This document shows, in pieces, positions 26,060 through 38,002 of a DNA stretch of 64,000 nt. This stretch comes from an uncultured Paracoccaceae bacterium. GTDB lineage: Bacteria > Pseudomonadota > Alphaproteobacteria > Rhodobacterales > Rhodobacteraceae. The first letter of the stretch is position 1. Each line of letters opens with the position of its first letter. The notes beneath the pieces were generated by a model. It was not told the origin of the DNA, did not search any database, and was given only the letters and a program-made list of their open reading frames with translations. The translations under genes and the position numbers were made by a program. The DNA lies in contig CANMIX010000004.1 in NCBI GenBank assembly GCA_947497985.1, positions 1 to 64,000 of the forward strand, written 5' to 3'.

Positions 26060-26458
26060 CTAGAATTTCATCCGGTAGATCATGCCAAGCGCCAGGGCGA
26101 AGAGGCCGAATTGCAGCGCCAGATAGATGGTCTCCATCACGATGAAAACACTCGCATTGGGCACGTTCTGCTTGGCCACCAGCGCCAGCACATGAGAGGT
26201 CCAGAAGAACACACCCATCAAGCCGGCAAAGGCAAAGGCGCGCCCAAAGCCGTGGCTTTCGGTCATGAACAGCGGATAGATCACCGACAGCGCGATGCCT
26301 TGGATCACCATAGTGGCCAGTCCAACGGCAATATTGGGTTCACCTGAGAAATAACCAAAGGTCATGTAGCGTTCCTTGAAAGGGCCAAGGTGCCAGACAA
26401 GGGCGAGGGGGAAGACAATCACCACATAGGCAACGGAACTGAGGATCGGTTTCAACAT
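26060..26458 (-). CDS. four-helix membrane protein of unknown function
   Basis: 132-residue hydrophobic protein with about four membrane segments (for example SSVAYVVIVFPLALVWHLG, VGLATMVIQGIALSVIYPL, FAGLMGVFFWTSHVLALVA and TIYLALQFGLFALALGMIY). I do not assign a family. The frame opens upstream at a GTG (26491), but that would overlap the VOC gene; the ATG at 26458 begins 8 bases after the VOC stop, so the two form an operon facing away from the HxlR regulator gene. Confidence 0.7.
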   Translation of the reverse strand: MLKPILSSVAYVVIVFPLALVWHLGPFKERYMTFGYFSGEPNIAVGLATMVIQGIALSVIYPLFMTESHGFGRAFAFAGLMGVFFWTSHVLALVAKQNVPNASVFIVMETIYLALQFGLFALALGMIYRMKF

Positions 26459-26466
26459 CTTTGTGC

Positions 26467-26817
26467 CTACATGCCCGCCGCGCGTTTCCACAAGGCCAGC
26501 GGCGCGCCGCCCGGATCGCGGATAAAGCTGGCGTCCCCGGCAGGCCCTGTCAGGTTCTCAGCAATCAGCGTGGCACCCTGCGCCAGTGCGTTTTCAACGG
26601 ATTTGGGCAGGTCATCGACTTCCACATAAGGCACCCAGCCGGACAGCCCCTCCATCGCGTCGGTGGTGGCGGCAAAGGGTTTGTCTTGGCCTTCGGCGGT
26701 CAAAAAGGTCATTGGTCCGATGTCAGCGGGCGCCCAGCCAAAGGCGTTTTGCAGAAACTCGGTTGTGGCGGTGCGGTCGGGTCCAAAGTTGTCGAACCAA
26801 ACAAAAGGAGACGGCAT
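26467..26817 (-). CDS. VOC (glyoxalase/bleomycin-resistance) superfamily protein
   Basis: 116-residue vicinal-oxygen-chelate protein with two paired beta-alpha-beta-beta-beta modules: VWFDNFGPDRTATTEFLQNA, FGWAP, later YVEVDDLPKSVENALAQGA and the C-terminal FIRDPGGAPLALWK. Such proteins are metalloenzymes or ligand-binding decoys for small toxic compounds; the substrate cannot be read. It is divergent from an HxlR-type regulator, which suggests induction by a reactive electrophile. Confidence 0.85.
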   Translation of the reverse strand: MPSPFVWFDNFGPDRTATTEFLQNAFGWAPADIGPMTFLTAEGQDKPFAATTDAMEGLSGWVPYVEVDDLPKSVENALAQGATLIAENLTGPAGDASFIRDPGGAPLALWKRAAGM

Positions 26818-26867
26818 AAGGTGATTCCTCTTTTAAAATGCAAGTGGAATTATGGGTATTTACTTCG

Positions 26868-26882
26868 CTTGCATATTGCAAG
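26868..26882. promoter_or_regulatory. CTTGCA-N3-TGCAAG operator between VOC and HxlR genes
   Basis: A perfect 6-3-6 inverted repeat centred in the 94-base divergent intergenic region, with a third TGCAAG half-site at 26840-26845 and a repeated GGTATTTA motif on each side (26855 and 26883). Position and symmetry fit autoregulation by the adjacent HxlR protein. Confidence 0.55.
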
Positions 26883-26911
26883 GGTATTTATCTGCGCGTA
26901 TTTCATCAGAC

Positions 26912-27364
26912 ATGAGCAAGGTCCAAACCCCCAAATGGCAGGGATGCCCCACCCGGTATGCTGCCGGTATCTTAGGCGACAAATGGTGCTTCCTGATCCT
27001 TCGGGATGTGTTGCTGCATGGCAAACGCACCTACAGTGAGTTTCTGAACGGGCCCGAAGGCATATCCACCAATATCCTCGCCAATCGGCTGTCACGGTTG
27101 GAAGAGGCGGCTTTGTTGGAACGCCAGATTGACCCGCGCAAAGCCAGCCGCGTCTGTTACTTTCCCACCCGAAAAGCGCGCGATGTATTGCCTGCGTTGA
27201 TCGCCATCATGGTCTGGTCGACCAAATACGACGATAAGACCGAGGCCCCACCGTCGTTTGCCGCAAGTTTCGAAGCGGATCCCAAAGCGACGATTGCCTG
27301 GTATGAGGCTGAGATCGACCGGGTGGATCGTGACATCAAAGGTCCAATTGGCGATGGCCAATAG
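26912..27364 (+). CDS. HxlR-family transcriptional regulator
   Basis: 150-residue winged-helix repressor or activator of the HxlR (DUF24) type. The N-terminal domain has the expected CPTRYAAGILGDKWCFLILR, the recognition region FLNGPEGISTNILANRLSRL and the wing KASRVCYFPTRKARD. The N-terminal cysteine (C12 region) is the redox- or electrophile-sensing position in several HxlR members. A longer in-frame start exists at 26852 but has no ribosome site and would cover the operator; the ATG at 26912 begins MSKVQTPKWQ. Probably controls the divergent VOC/membrane protein operon. Confidence 0.85.
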   Translation: MSKVQTPKWQGCPTRYAAGILGDKWCFLILRDVLLHGKRTYSEFLNGPEGISTNILANRLSRLEEAALLERQIDPRKASRVCYFPTRKARDVLPALIAIMVWSTKYDDKTEAPPSFAASFEADPKATIAWYEAEIDRVDRDIKGPIGDGQ

Positions 27365-27391
27365 GGGCAAACCGCCTTATGAGAGCGGGCC

Positions 27392-28441
27392 ATGAAGCTC
27401 AGTGATTTTGATTTTGACCTGCCCGAAGACCTGATTGCCACCCGGCCGGCGAACCCGCGTTCCTCGGCGCGATTGTTGGTGGCCAAAGGCGACGTGATCC
27501 ACGACCAGACGGTGGGGGATCTGCTGACCTGGCTGCAACCCGGTGACCGGCTGGTTTTGAACGACACCAAAGTCATCCCGGCACGCCTGTTTGGCCAGCG
27601 GTTTCGCGACAGCGCCCAGGGGCGGGTTTCGGCCAAGGTCGATGTGACTTTGCTGGAGCCCCGCGCCGATGGCTGTTGGGCAGGTCTGCTGAAACCCTTG
27701 CGAAAGGTCAAGCTGGGAGAAGAGATCATATTCTCGGACGACCTGTCCGCCACGTTGGAAGCGGTGGAAGACGGGCAGGGGCATCTGCGGTTCAATCTGG
27801 CAGGTGATGATTTTGATGCGGCGCTGAACGCGGCGGGCGCCATGCCGCTGCCCCCGTATATAGCTGCCAAACGGCCTGCGGACGAACAAGACAAATCCGA
27901 CTATCAAACCGTCTGGGCTGCCAACACTGGTGCTGTGGCTGCCCCCACGGCCTCGCTCCATTTTGACGAACCGCTCTTGGCGGCACTGGCGGACAAAGGC
28001 GTGACCTTTACCCATGTGACCCTGCATGTGGGCGCGGGGACGTTCCTGCCGGTCAAGGTTGAGGACGTGACCACCCACAAGATGCACGCCGAATGGGGCC
28101 GCGTCAGTGAACAGGCCGCATCCGAGATTGCACAGACCAAGGCCGCAGGCGGGCGTGTTGTTCCCGTGGGCACTACAGCGCTGCGCCTGATCGAAAGTGC
28201 CGCACGCGCCACAGGTGAAATCGCGCCGTGGGAGGGGGAGACTGACATCTTTATCTATCCTGGTTTCACCTTCCATGTGACCGATGCGTTGATGACAAAT
28301 TTCCACCTGCCCAAATCAACCCTGTTGATGTTGGTGTCGGCCTTGATGGGGCAGGAGCGGATGAAACGGGTCTATGACCATGCTGTTGGTCAGGGCTATC
28401 GGTTCTTTTCCTATGGCGATGCGTCGCTGTTAATTCCCTAA
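27392..28441 (+). CDS. queA: tRNA preQ1 ribosyltransferase-isomerase QueA
   Basis: Transfers and rearranges the ribosyl group of S-adenosylmethionine onto 7-aminomethyl-7-deazaguanine in tRNA, giving epoxyqueuosine. The 349-residue product spans the whole family: N-terminal [15 protein letters not shown], the motif [31 protein letters not shown], and the C-terminal [19 protein letters not shown]. Length is normal. No other queuosine gene is in the window. It starts 27 bases after the HxlR gene. Confidence 0.95.
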   Translation: MKLSDFDFDLPEDLIATRPANPRSSARLLVAKGDVIHDQTVGDLLTWLQPGDRLVLNDTKVIPARLFGQRFRDSAQGRVSAKVDVTLLEPRADGCWAGLLKPLRKVKLGEEIIFSDDLSATLEAVEDGQGHLRFNLAGDDFDAALNAAGAMPLPPYIAAKRPADEQDKSDYQTVWAANTGAVAAPTASLHFDEPLLAALADKGVTFTHVTLHVGAGTFLPVKVEDVTTHKMHAEWGRVSEQAASEIAQTKAAGGRVVPVGTTALRLIESAARATGEIAPWEGETDIFIYPGFTFHVTDALMTNFHLPKSTLLMLVSALMGQERMKRVYDHAVGQGYRFFSYGDASLLIP

Positions 28442-28618
28442 ATGCCGCAATCCCGACAGAAATGTCGGGAAATGACGTAGACAAGCGACCTCTGTCATCT
28501 GCCAGATGAAGGAGCCTATTCGCACGAGTCGGATACTCCGGCACCGGGCAGGATTGGCGATTTCACCGCAGGATGGGTTCCCCGTTTTTGGTAACGGGCA
28601 CGGAGGAGACGAGCGCAG

Positions 28619-29890
28619 ATGTTGCAAGTGCTGTCGAGCGCCTGGGCGCTGTTGTTGGGGGTTGGCCTCTTGATGATCGGCAACGGTCTGCAAGGGTCAT
28701 TGTTGGGGGTGCGCGGCTCGATCGAAGGGTTTTCGCCCTTTGCCTTGTCGATGGTAATGTCCGCGTTCTTTATCGGATTTTTGGGAGGGTCACGCCTGGC
28801 GCCAATCATGATTGGCCGGGTCGGGCATGTGCGGGTCTTTGCCGCCCTTGGCTCGCTGATATCGGCCGTGATGATCATCTATCCGGCGCTGGCGAACCCC
28901 TATGTATGGTTCATTGGCCGGGTCGTGATCGGCTTTTGCTATTCTGGCGTTTATGTGGTGGCCGAAAGCTGGCTGAATGATGCCGCCGACAATGAGAACC
29001 GAGGCAAGGCGCTGTCGCTTTATATGCTGGTGATCACATTGGGCATGGTCGGCGCGCAGGCGCTGTTGCTGGTGGGAGATCCGACCGACTACCTGCCATT
29101 TGTAATCGCCTCGATTGCGGTTTCGGTGTCATTTGCGCCAATCCTTTTGTCGATCTCGCCAACGCCAATTTTTGAAACCGCCAAACGGATGAGCCTGCGT
29201 GAATTGATGCAGGCCTCGCCGCTGGGCTGTGTTGGGATGTTCATGCTGGGTGGTGTCTTCTCGGGCCAGGTTGGCATGTCGGCGGTGTTTGGCGCCAATG
29301 TAGGCCTGTCCTTGGTGCAGATCTCTGCCTTTGTGTCCTCGTTTTATGTGGGTGCGATTATTCTGCAATTCCCCATCGGCTGGCTGTCGGATCGGATGGA
29401 CCGACGTCTGGTGATTGTCAGCACCGCCGCCGTCGCCACGGTGGCCGGATTGGTTGGCATGGTCGAACCGGAACACTACCCTATGCTGCTGGGGGCCGGT
29501 TTTGTGCTGGGTGGATTGACCACGCCGCTCTATTCGCTGCTCATCGCGCACACCAACGACTTCCTGTCGCATGAGGACATGCCCGCGGCGTCGGGCGGGT
29601 TGATTTTTATCAACGGTCTTGGCGCGGTTGCAGGTCCAATGACCACCGGTTGGCTGATGTCGGATCAGATGTTTGGCCCGGCGGGATATTTCCTGTTTAT
29701 GGCCGTCTTGTTTGGCGCAATCGCGCTTTATGCGGCCTATCGTGCGACTCAGCGTCCAACTGTGGATCTGGAAACCACCGGGCCGATGGCGGTGATGGCG
29801 CCAACAGCCACCGCCGTTGCGGGTGAATGGGCACAGGAATACGTCATCGAGACCGAGTTGGAAGAGCAGGAAACCGCGCAAGAGCCGTAA
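28619..29890 (+). CDS. MFS transporter, YcaD-like
   Basis: 423-residue integral membrane protein with 12 predicted helices of the major facilitator superfamily. The segment GFLGGSRLAPIMIGRVGHVR matches the loop 2-3 signature, and WLSDRMDRR the equivalent in the second half. The C-terminal tail after residue 385 is hydrophilic and acidic. The overall pattern is like the YcaD/CsbX group of uncharacterised exporters. Substrate unknown; neighbours (queA, DUF924) give no hint. Confidence 0.85.
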   Translation: MLQVLSSAWALLLGVGLLMIGNGLQGSLLGVRGSIEGFSPFALSMVMSAFFIGFLGGSRLAPIMIGRVGHVRVFAALGSLISAVMIIYPALANPYVWFIGRVVIGFCYSGVYVVAESWLNDAADNENRGKALSLYMLVITLGMVGAQALLLVGDPTDYLPFVIASIAVSVSFAPILLSISPTPIFETAKRMSLRELMQASPLGCVGMFMLGGVFSGQVGMSAVFGANVGLSLVQISAFVSSFYVGAIILQFPIGWLSDRMDRRLVIVSTAAVATVAGLVGMVEPEHYPMLLGAGFVLGGLTTPLYSLLIAHTNDFLSHEDMPAASGGLIFINGLGAVAGPMTTGWLMSDQMFGPAGYFLFMAVLFGAIALYAAYRATQRPTVDLETTGPMAVMAPTATAVAGEWAQEYVIETELEEQETAQEP

Positions 29891-30032
29891 TGCTAGCGCT
29901 AAGCTCAAGGAAATATGCCGTTTATTTCATCCTTGGCCGTCAACGTTGCAAAACGTGACTTGGGTCTGTCTTGTAAAAGTGATGTGAAAGAGCCCTACAA
30001 TAGACTGTAGGTATTTATACGGAGACAGACCC

Positions 30033-30611
30033 ATGCAAGGGCCCGAACAGATCCTGGAATTTTGGCTGGACAAAGTCGGTGAGAGTGGTTGGTACATTCA
30101 GGATGAGGCGCTGGATCAGGAGATTAGGGACCAGTTTCTTCCCACCTGGCAAGCGGCTTGCGACGGCAAGTTTTCCATGTGGATGACCTATCCCACGGGG
30201 GCTTTGGCCTATATCATTCTGACCGATCAATTGCCGCGCAATATGTTCCGCAGCGACGCCCGCGCGTTTGAGACGGACCACCTGGCGCGCGCGGTGGCCA
30301 AGATGGCAATTGACAAGAAATGGGACATGAAGATTGACGAGCCGGCGCGGCAGTTCTTCTATCTGCCGTTGATGCATTCCGAAAATCTGGTGGATCAAGA
30401 ACGCTGTATCCGCATGTTTATGGATCACATGCCCAAGACCGGGATGAGCAATCTGCTGCATGCGCGCGCCCATCGCGAAGTGATCCGCCTGTTTGGCCGC
30501 TTTCCTTATCGCAACTCCGCTTTGGGCCGTTCCAGCACCGGAGCAGAGCAGGATTACGTTGAGGCCGGCGGCTATGGCAGCACGGTTCGGATCCTGCAGG
30601 CCGCAGAATAA
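30033..30611 (+). CDS. DUF924 family protein
   Basis: 192-residue all-helical protein of the DUF924 family, related in fold to tetratricopeptide-like repeats. Typical conserved stretches are visible: ILEFWLDKVGE near the start, IILTDQLPRNMFR, FFYLPLMHSENLVDQERC and GRFPYRNSALGRSST. Function is unknown. It is transcribed alone; a TGCTAGCGCTAAGC element at 29891-29904, similar to LacI-family operators, lies about 130 bases upstream. Confidence 0.88.
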   Translation: MQGPEQILEFWLDKVGESGWYIQDEALDQEIRDQFLPTWQAACDGKFSMWMTYPTGALAYIILTDQLPRNMFRSDARAFETDHLARAVAKMAIDKKWDMKIDEPARQFFYLPLMHSENLVDQERCIRMFMDHMPKTGMSNLLHARAHREVIRLFGRFPYRNSALGRSSTGAEQDYVEAGGYGSTVRILQAAE

Positions 30612-30791
30612 ATCTGCGCAAAATCATATCGATCGACCCGCCAAGGGTGTGGCTGTTCCTGATCCGGGAGCAGCCATTTTTGTGCAAGCCCCTCTGAAAT
30701 AACAAAATTAAATGACGTGACGGTGGCGTATAGCAATTTTTCATCACTGCATGGCAGATATGTGCCACTGTCGTTGCAGTGGGTTCGAAAG

Positions 30792-30809
30792 TAGTTTAAT
30801 GGTAAACTA
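30792..30809. promoter_or_regulatory. 18-bp palindromic operator upstream of lpd
   Basis: TAGTTTA-ATGG-TAAACTA, the same 7-4-7 palindrome as before pdhA (7133-7150), differing only in the spacer. It ends 34 bases before the lpd ATG, nearly the same position as in the pdh operon. Confidence 0.7.
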
Positions 30810-30843
30810 AATTTCGGGATCCTGATTTTGGCGAGGAAACATC

Positions 30844-32238
30844 ATGGCCGGACAGAACTTTGACGTGATCGTAATTGGCGCCGGCCCCGGCGGATATGTA
30901 GCTGCTATCCGGGCCGCCCAATTGGGACTGAAAACCTGCATCGTAGAGCGTGAGCACCTGGGCGGCATCTGCCTGAACTGGGGTTGTATCCCGACCAAAG
31001 CGCTGTTGCGCTCCTCGGAAGTGTTCCACCTGATGGAGCGCGCCAAGGAATTTGGTCTGAAGGCTGACAAAATCGGCTATGATCTGGACGCGGTTGTCAA
31101 ACGCTCGCGCGGTGTGGCCAAGCAATTGTCGGGCGGCATTGGCCATCTGATGAAGAAGAACAAAGTTACCGTGGTGATGGGCGAAGCAACCATCCCAGCC
31201 AAAGGCAAGGTTTCGGTCAAAACCGCCAAAGGCACCGAAGAGCTGACGGCCAAGAACATCGTTCTGGCGACCGGCGCACGGGCCCGCGAATTGCCGGGTC
31301 TGGAAGCGGACGGTGATCTGGTCTGGACCTACAAGCACGCGCTGGATCCGGTGCGTATGCCCAAGAAACTGCTGGTGATCGGTTCCGGCGCGATCGGCAT
31401 CGAATTTGCCAGCTTCTACAACACACTGGGCGCCGACACGACTGTGGTCGAAGTGATGGACCGCGTGCTGCCGGTGGAAGACGCTGAAATCTCGGCCTTT
31501 GCGAAGAAGCAATTCGTCAAGCAAGGCATGAAGATCATGGAAAAAGCCATGGTCAAACAGCTGGACCGTGGCAAAGGCAAAGTCACCGCGCATATTGAAG
31601 TGGGCGGCAAAATCCAGAAGCAAGAATTTGACACCGTGATCTCGGCTGTGGGCATCGTCGGCAATGTCGAAGGTCTGGGTCTGGAAGCGCTGGGTGTGAA
31701 ACTGGACCGTACCCATGTCGTGACCGACGCCTACTGCCGCACCGGTGTTGATGGTCTTTATGCCATTGGCGACATCGCGGGCGCGCCTTGGCTTGCGCAC
31801 AAAGCCTCCCATGAAGGTGTCATGGTTGCCGATCTTATCGCAGGCAAGCACGCGCACCCCGTGAAACCCGAAAGCATCGCGGGCTGCACATACTGCCATC
31901 CGCAGGTTGCAAGCGTTGGCTATACCGAAGCAAAGGCCAAAGAGCTGGGCTTTGACATCAAGGTTGGCCGCTTCCCCTTCATCGGCAACGGCAAGGCGAT
32001 TGCATTGGGTGAGCCCGAAGGCATGGTCAAAACCATCTTTGACGCCAAAACAGGCGAATTGCTTGGCGCCCATATGGTTGGCGCCGAAGTGACCGAGATG
32101 ATCCAAGGCTATGTGGTTGGCCGTCAGTTGGAGACCACTGAGGAAGACCTGATGAACACCGTATTCCCGCATCCAACCCTGTCAGAAATGATGCACGAAA
32201 GCGTGCTGGATGCCTTTGATCGCGTGATCCACATGTAA
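30844..32238 (+). CDS. lpdA: dihydrolipoyl dehydrogenase (E3)
   Basis: FAD enzyme that reoxidises dihydrolipoyl groups of 2-oxoacid dehydrogenase complexes with NAD+. The 464-residue product has the N-terminal FAD motif VIGAGPGGYVAAIRAA, the redox disulfide in GGICLNWGCIPTKALL, the NAD-binding GSGAIGIEFASFY, the FAD motif GVDGLYAIGDIAG and the dimer-interface HPTLSEMMHE with its catalytic His-Glu. It is about 24 kb from pdhA-pdhB-pdhC but shares their 18-bp palindrome, so this E3 most likely serves the pyruvate dehydrogenase complex. An AGGAAAC site precedes the ATG. Confidence 0.96.
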   Translation: MAGQNFDVIVIGAGPGGYVAAIRAAQLGLKTCIVEREHLGGICLNWGCIPTKALLRSSEVFHLMERAKEFGLKADKIGYDLDAVVKRSRGVAKQLSGGIGHLMKKNKVTVVMGEATIPAKGKVSVKTAKGTEELTAKNIVLATGARARELPGLEADGDLVWTYKHALDPVRMPKKLLVIGSGAIGIEFASFYNTLGADTTVVEVMDRVLPVEDAEISAFAKKQFVKQGMKIMEKAMVKQLDRGKGKVTAHIEVGGKIQKQEFDTVISAVGIVGNVEGLGLEALGVKLDRTHVVTDAYCRTGVDGLYAIGDIAGAPWLAHKASHEGVMVADLIAGKHAHPVKPESIAGCTYCHPQVASVGYTEAKAKELGFDIKVGRFPFIGNGKAIALGEPEGMVKTIFDAKTGELLGAHMVGAEVTEMIQGYVVGRQLETTEEDLMNTVFPHPTLSEMMHESVLDAFDRVIHM

Positions 32239-32267
32239 GCTGGCCCCCAAGCCATCAGACGAAAAAG

Positions 32268-32303
32268 AACGCCTCGGTCCTTTCTGGACTGGGGCGTTTT
32301 CTT
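32268..32303 (+). terminator. intrinsic terminator of lpd
   Basis: AACGCCTCGGTCC pairs with GGACTGGGGCGTT (wobbles allowed) and is followed by TTCTTT, 30 bases after the stop. Confidence 0.75.
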
Positions 32304-32357
32304 TGAGAAGGCGCGGCGCGCGAGAGTTGGTCACAGGCACGGCGCCAGGGGTATGCG

Positions 32358-33332
32358 CTAGGGAAACATCAAGGTGATCTGCATGCTGCCACCATTTGTA
32401 ACCTGAATGCGACGCGTTTCGGTATGGCCGCTTTCGGTGTCGGTTGCTGTCAAACGGTAGGTGCCAGGTTTCAGGTCGATATGGCCGCCGGCATTGTGAA
32501 AACCGGTCATGATGGGATTGCCTGCCTGGTCTTCCACCTGCCAATGGGCGGGCAGGTTTTGAAGCTTGCCGCGCATTTTATGGGATGCCACAAAATACAG
32601 GCGCCCGGATTGGGTGATCAACGGCAGGCCGGTTTCTGTCGTGCTAAATTGCGTGGTTGCGATCAAAGCTGAACTCAGCTCTTCGGCGGTGTCGACCGAA
32701 AGGTAACGCCCGCCGGTGGCACGCGCCATGCAGGCAAACTGGTTTTGGGCCTCTTCTTCGTGGACGTCGAAACCGATGACATGCGCGGTGAAATCCACGC
32801 CAGTTCGTTCAAGCTCCGCCGCGATTGCGCAGACATCCGGCGCGCAGGTTTCGACCCCGTCAGAGACCAGAATAACCGTTGCGGGTGCATGGCTGTTGCC
32901 GAGCGATTGTGCCGCTTGCCGCACCGCTTCGGCCATGGGGGTTTTCCCTTTGGGTTTAATCGCGCCGATTTGTTCGGCAATGGCTGCGCGATTGTTCTGG
33001 CTGGGGTCCACCATAACCTCAACGTCGTGACAGTCACCGGTATTGCGATGGCCATAGGCTGTCAGACCAAGAGAGATATCGGCTGGCAAATCATCCAGCA
33101 AATCGCGCACCACGTCACGTGCAATGGTGATTTTCGGGGTGCCGTCGATTTGACCCCACATTGAATTGGAGCCATCTACGACCAGCATTGCACGCGGACC
33201 ATCGGATAGGTTAGCGGAGGTCGCGGCGGCGGCGGCGGGCACAGTGAGCGCAGTCAAAAAACAGGCGGTGATAGCGGCCAGACCGTGGCTCATTTCGCGA
33301 AGACTGAAACATTGAGATAGGCGATTTATCAT
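32358..33332 (-). CDS. secreted von Willebrand factor A domain protein
   Basis: 324-residue exported protein. An N-terminal signal peptide (hydrophobic LAAITACFLTALTVPAAAAA) is followed by a VWA domain with the metal-ion-dependent adhesion motif DGSNSMWG and downstream acidic residues (SDGVETC). The C-terminal 100 residues form a separate beta domain (LKPGTYRLTATD). Related proteins bind metal and protein partners at the cell surface or in the periplasm. The frame is open to 33437; starts at 33356 and 33332 are both possible, and 33332 (MINRLSQ) is chosen since it follows GAGG. Function unknown. Confidence 0.8.
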   Translation of the reverse strand: MINRLSQCFSLREMSHGLAAITACFLTALTVPAAAAATSANLSDGPRAMLVVDGSNSMWGQIDGTPKITIARDVVRDLLDDLPADISLGLTAYGHRNTGDCHDVEVMVDPSQNNRAAIAEQIGAIKPKGKTPMAEAVRQAAQSLGNSHAPATVILVSDGVETCAPDVCAIAAELERTGVDFTAHVIGFDVHEEEAQNQFACMARATGGRYLSVDTAEELSSALIATTQFSTTETGLPLITQSGRLYFVASHKMRGKLQNLPAHWQVEDQAGNPIMTGFHNAGGHIDLKPGTYRLTATDTESGHTETRRIQVTNGGSMQITLMFP

Positions 33333-33787
33333 AACCTCGGTTCCTTTACGGGCCATTGGTATGGCTGGGTCGCGCAACGTAACGTTCCGTTTTGGCAGCA
33401 TTGGCGTTAATCGGGCTACACCTCTTGAAGGTAACACAAATCGGGAACTTTCGCGCCGGGTTCGCTCAAGGTTTAACCATTCAATCCTGGGGTGAATTTG
33501 GCCGGATGAAACTGCGGCGCGTGATGCAAAGCAGATCGGAAATTCTTTTTTTCCATCAGGTTAACTCCGAAATTGGCGTGCCGCCAACTGGCATGAGAAT
33601 GTCCAAAGCCGTCCTGTATTTTAAAATTTGAACGATCTTTCTTGGTGAGAGAGCTATGCGTGCCCGGCGGGAGGGGCGATGTCGTCACGGCGAAGAGAGG
33701 CTTACATCCGACGTGAATTCTGGTCATAAAACCGGTAACGCGCTTGGGCTTTTTAGGCCCATGGTGGAAAAGAAAGGACTGGCACGT
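33333..33787. other. divergent intergenic region, VWA protein / MFS transporter
   Basis: 455 bases with no supported gene. It must carry both divergent promoters. Small open frames (33392-33631 plus strand, 33473-33865 minus strand) lack family features and ribosome sites. Confidence 0.5.
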
Positions 33788-34963
33788 ATGACGACGACAC
33801 AACATGCGACGCCTTGGGCTGAGATCCTGTTGATCTGGGCGGCTGGCCTGGGGGCGGCGGCGCAATACGGCAAAGTTTCGGTGGTTTTTGACCAGCTGGG
33901 GAACGTTTATCCCGAAGCCGGCGCTACGGTGAGTATGGCGGTGTCACTGGTCGGGGTCTGCGGCATTGTCCTTGGCACGGTTGCGGGGCTGCTTGCGGCG
34001 CGTATGGGGTATCGGCGGGTGTTGGTCCTGTCGTTGTGGCTTGGCGCGACGATGGGCATCCTGCAAGGGTTGGAGCTGCCGTTTTGGGCCTATCTGTTAA
34101 GCCGCGCAGTTGAGGGGATGTCTCATCTTGGCATTGTGGTCGCGGGGCCCACATTGATTGCCATGTTGGCCGGTGCCAAACAGCGCAATTTAGCGATGAC
34201 GTTGTGGGGCACGTTTTTTGGTGTCTCCTTTGCGCTGACCAGTTGGGCCGCTGGAGTGGTGGTTCAGAACTTTGGCGTGTTAGAATTCTTTATGGCGCAC
34301 GGTGTCTTGATGGGGGCGCTGGCACTCGCGCTGTCCGCCTTCTTGCGCCGGTCCGCCGCGCCAGCGCATCACACCATGCCGTCTGTGGCGGGGTGGATTG
34401 CGTTGCACCGGCAGATCTATCGCTCGCCACACAAAATGGGGCCGGCGGCGGGATGGTTGTTCTATGCGGCGGGATTTGTGGCGCTGTTGACCGTGTTGCC
34501 GCCTCATATCGACCCTGTTTGGCGGGACCAAGTGATGGTGGCAATCCCGCTGGTTTCGATTGCCAGTTCAATGACATTGGGCGTTTTCCTGACCCGGATC
34601 TTACCAGCGGTGCGCGTCGTCCAATTGGGATTTATTGCCAGTGCCGTCTGTACCCTTGCACTTGGGCTCAGCGATGCGGGGGCGGTGATCTGTGTGGTTC
34701 TGGCGGCGGCGCTGGGGTTGATCCAAGGGGCAAGCTTTGCCTCGATCCCGCAGCTTAATGAAACCTCCGGCGATCAGGCCGAGGCCAATGGCGCGCTCGC
34801 GCAGGCGGGAAACCTTGGCAATTTCATTGGCACCCCCTTGTTGGTCACCGCCGTCACCTTTGGCGGGCTTGCGGGCATGGTGGGGGCCTTGATCCTGCTG
34901 CATCTCTTGGGATTGGCCGCCCATGAATATCTGGCACGGCGCCGCAGAGAGGTGCAGGCCTAG
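33788..34963 (+). CDS. MFS transporter
   Basis: 391-residue major facilitator protein with 12 predicted helices. Signature loop AARMGYRRVLVLSLWLGATM is visible between helices 2 and 3. An ATG at 33656 would add 44 hydrophilic, Arg-rich residues without family character; the ATG at 33788 follows AAAGGA and starts close to the first helix (AEILLIWAAGLGAAAQYG). Resembles the CynX/NimT-like or general drug-efflux groups, but the substrate is not readable. Confidence 0.82.
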   Translation: MTTTQHATPWAEILLIWAAGLGAAAQYGKVSVVFDQLGNVYPEAGATVSMAVSLVGVCGIVLGTVAGLLAARMGYRRVLVLSLWLGATMGILQGLELPFWAYLLSRAVEGMSHLGIVVAGPTLIAMLAGAKQRNLAMTLWGTFFGVSFALTSWAAGVVVQNFGVLEFFMAHGVLMGALALALSAFLRRSAAPAHHTMPSVAGWIALHRQIYRSPHKMGPAAGWLFYAAGFVALLTVLPPHIDPVWRDQVMVAIPLVSIASSMTLGVFLTRILPAVRVVQLGFIASAVCTLALGLSDAGAVICVVLAAALGLIQGASFASIPQLNETSGDQAEANGALAQAGNLGNFIGTPLLVTAVTFGGLAGMVGALILLHLLGLAAHEYLARRRREVQA

Positions 34964-34978
34964 GGCGATCTGACGCTT

Positions 34979-34993
34979 GTTCGTATTTTGTTC
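34979..34993 (+). promoter_or_regulatory. LexA SOS box upstream of uvrA
   Basis: GTTC-GTATTTT-GTTC, an exact match to the alphaproteobacterial LexA site GTTC-N7-GTTC known from Rhodobacter and relatives. It lies 88 bases before the uvrA ATG and after the stop of the upstream MFS gene, as expected for DNA-damage induction of uvrA. Confidence 0.85.
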
Positions 34994-35081
34994 ACTTTTT
35001 TCTATTGGAGACTCGCGCCGCTTTCCCTATCTCTAAGGGAACTGTGCCCAGGGGGGTGCGGATCCGGGAACTGAGGGCACT

Positions 35082-37940
<2,859 letters not shown>

Positions 37941-38002
37941 CGCCTCTGGGTTAGAGAGCGGCCATGAGCCGTTGTGCAACGCGAGACGATAGGGACAGCG
38001 AA

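Noticed and set aside
30779-30792. tRNA-like GGGTTCGAA next to the lpd operator
   Set aside because: No cloverleaf or acceptor stem can be drawn around it.
30796-32172. 458-codon frame on the minus strand
   Set aside because: Antisense shadow of lpd.
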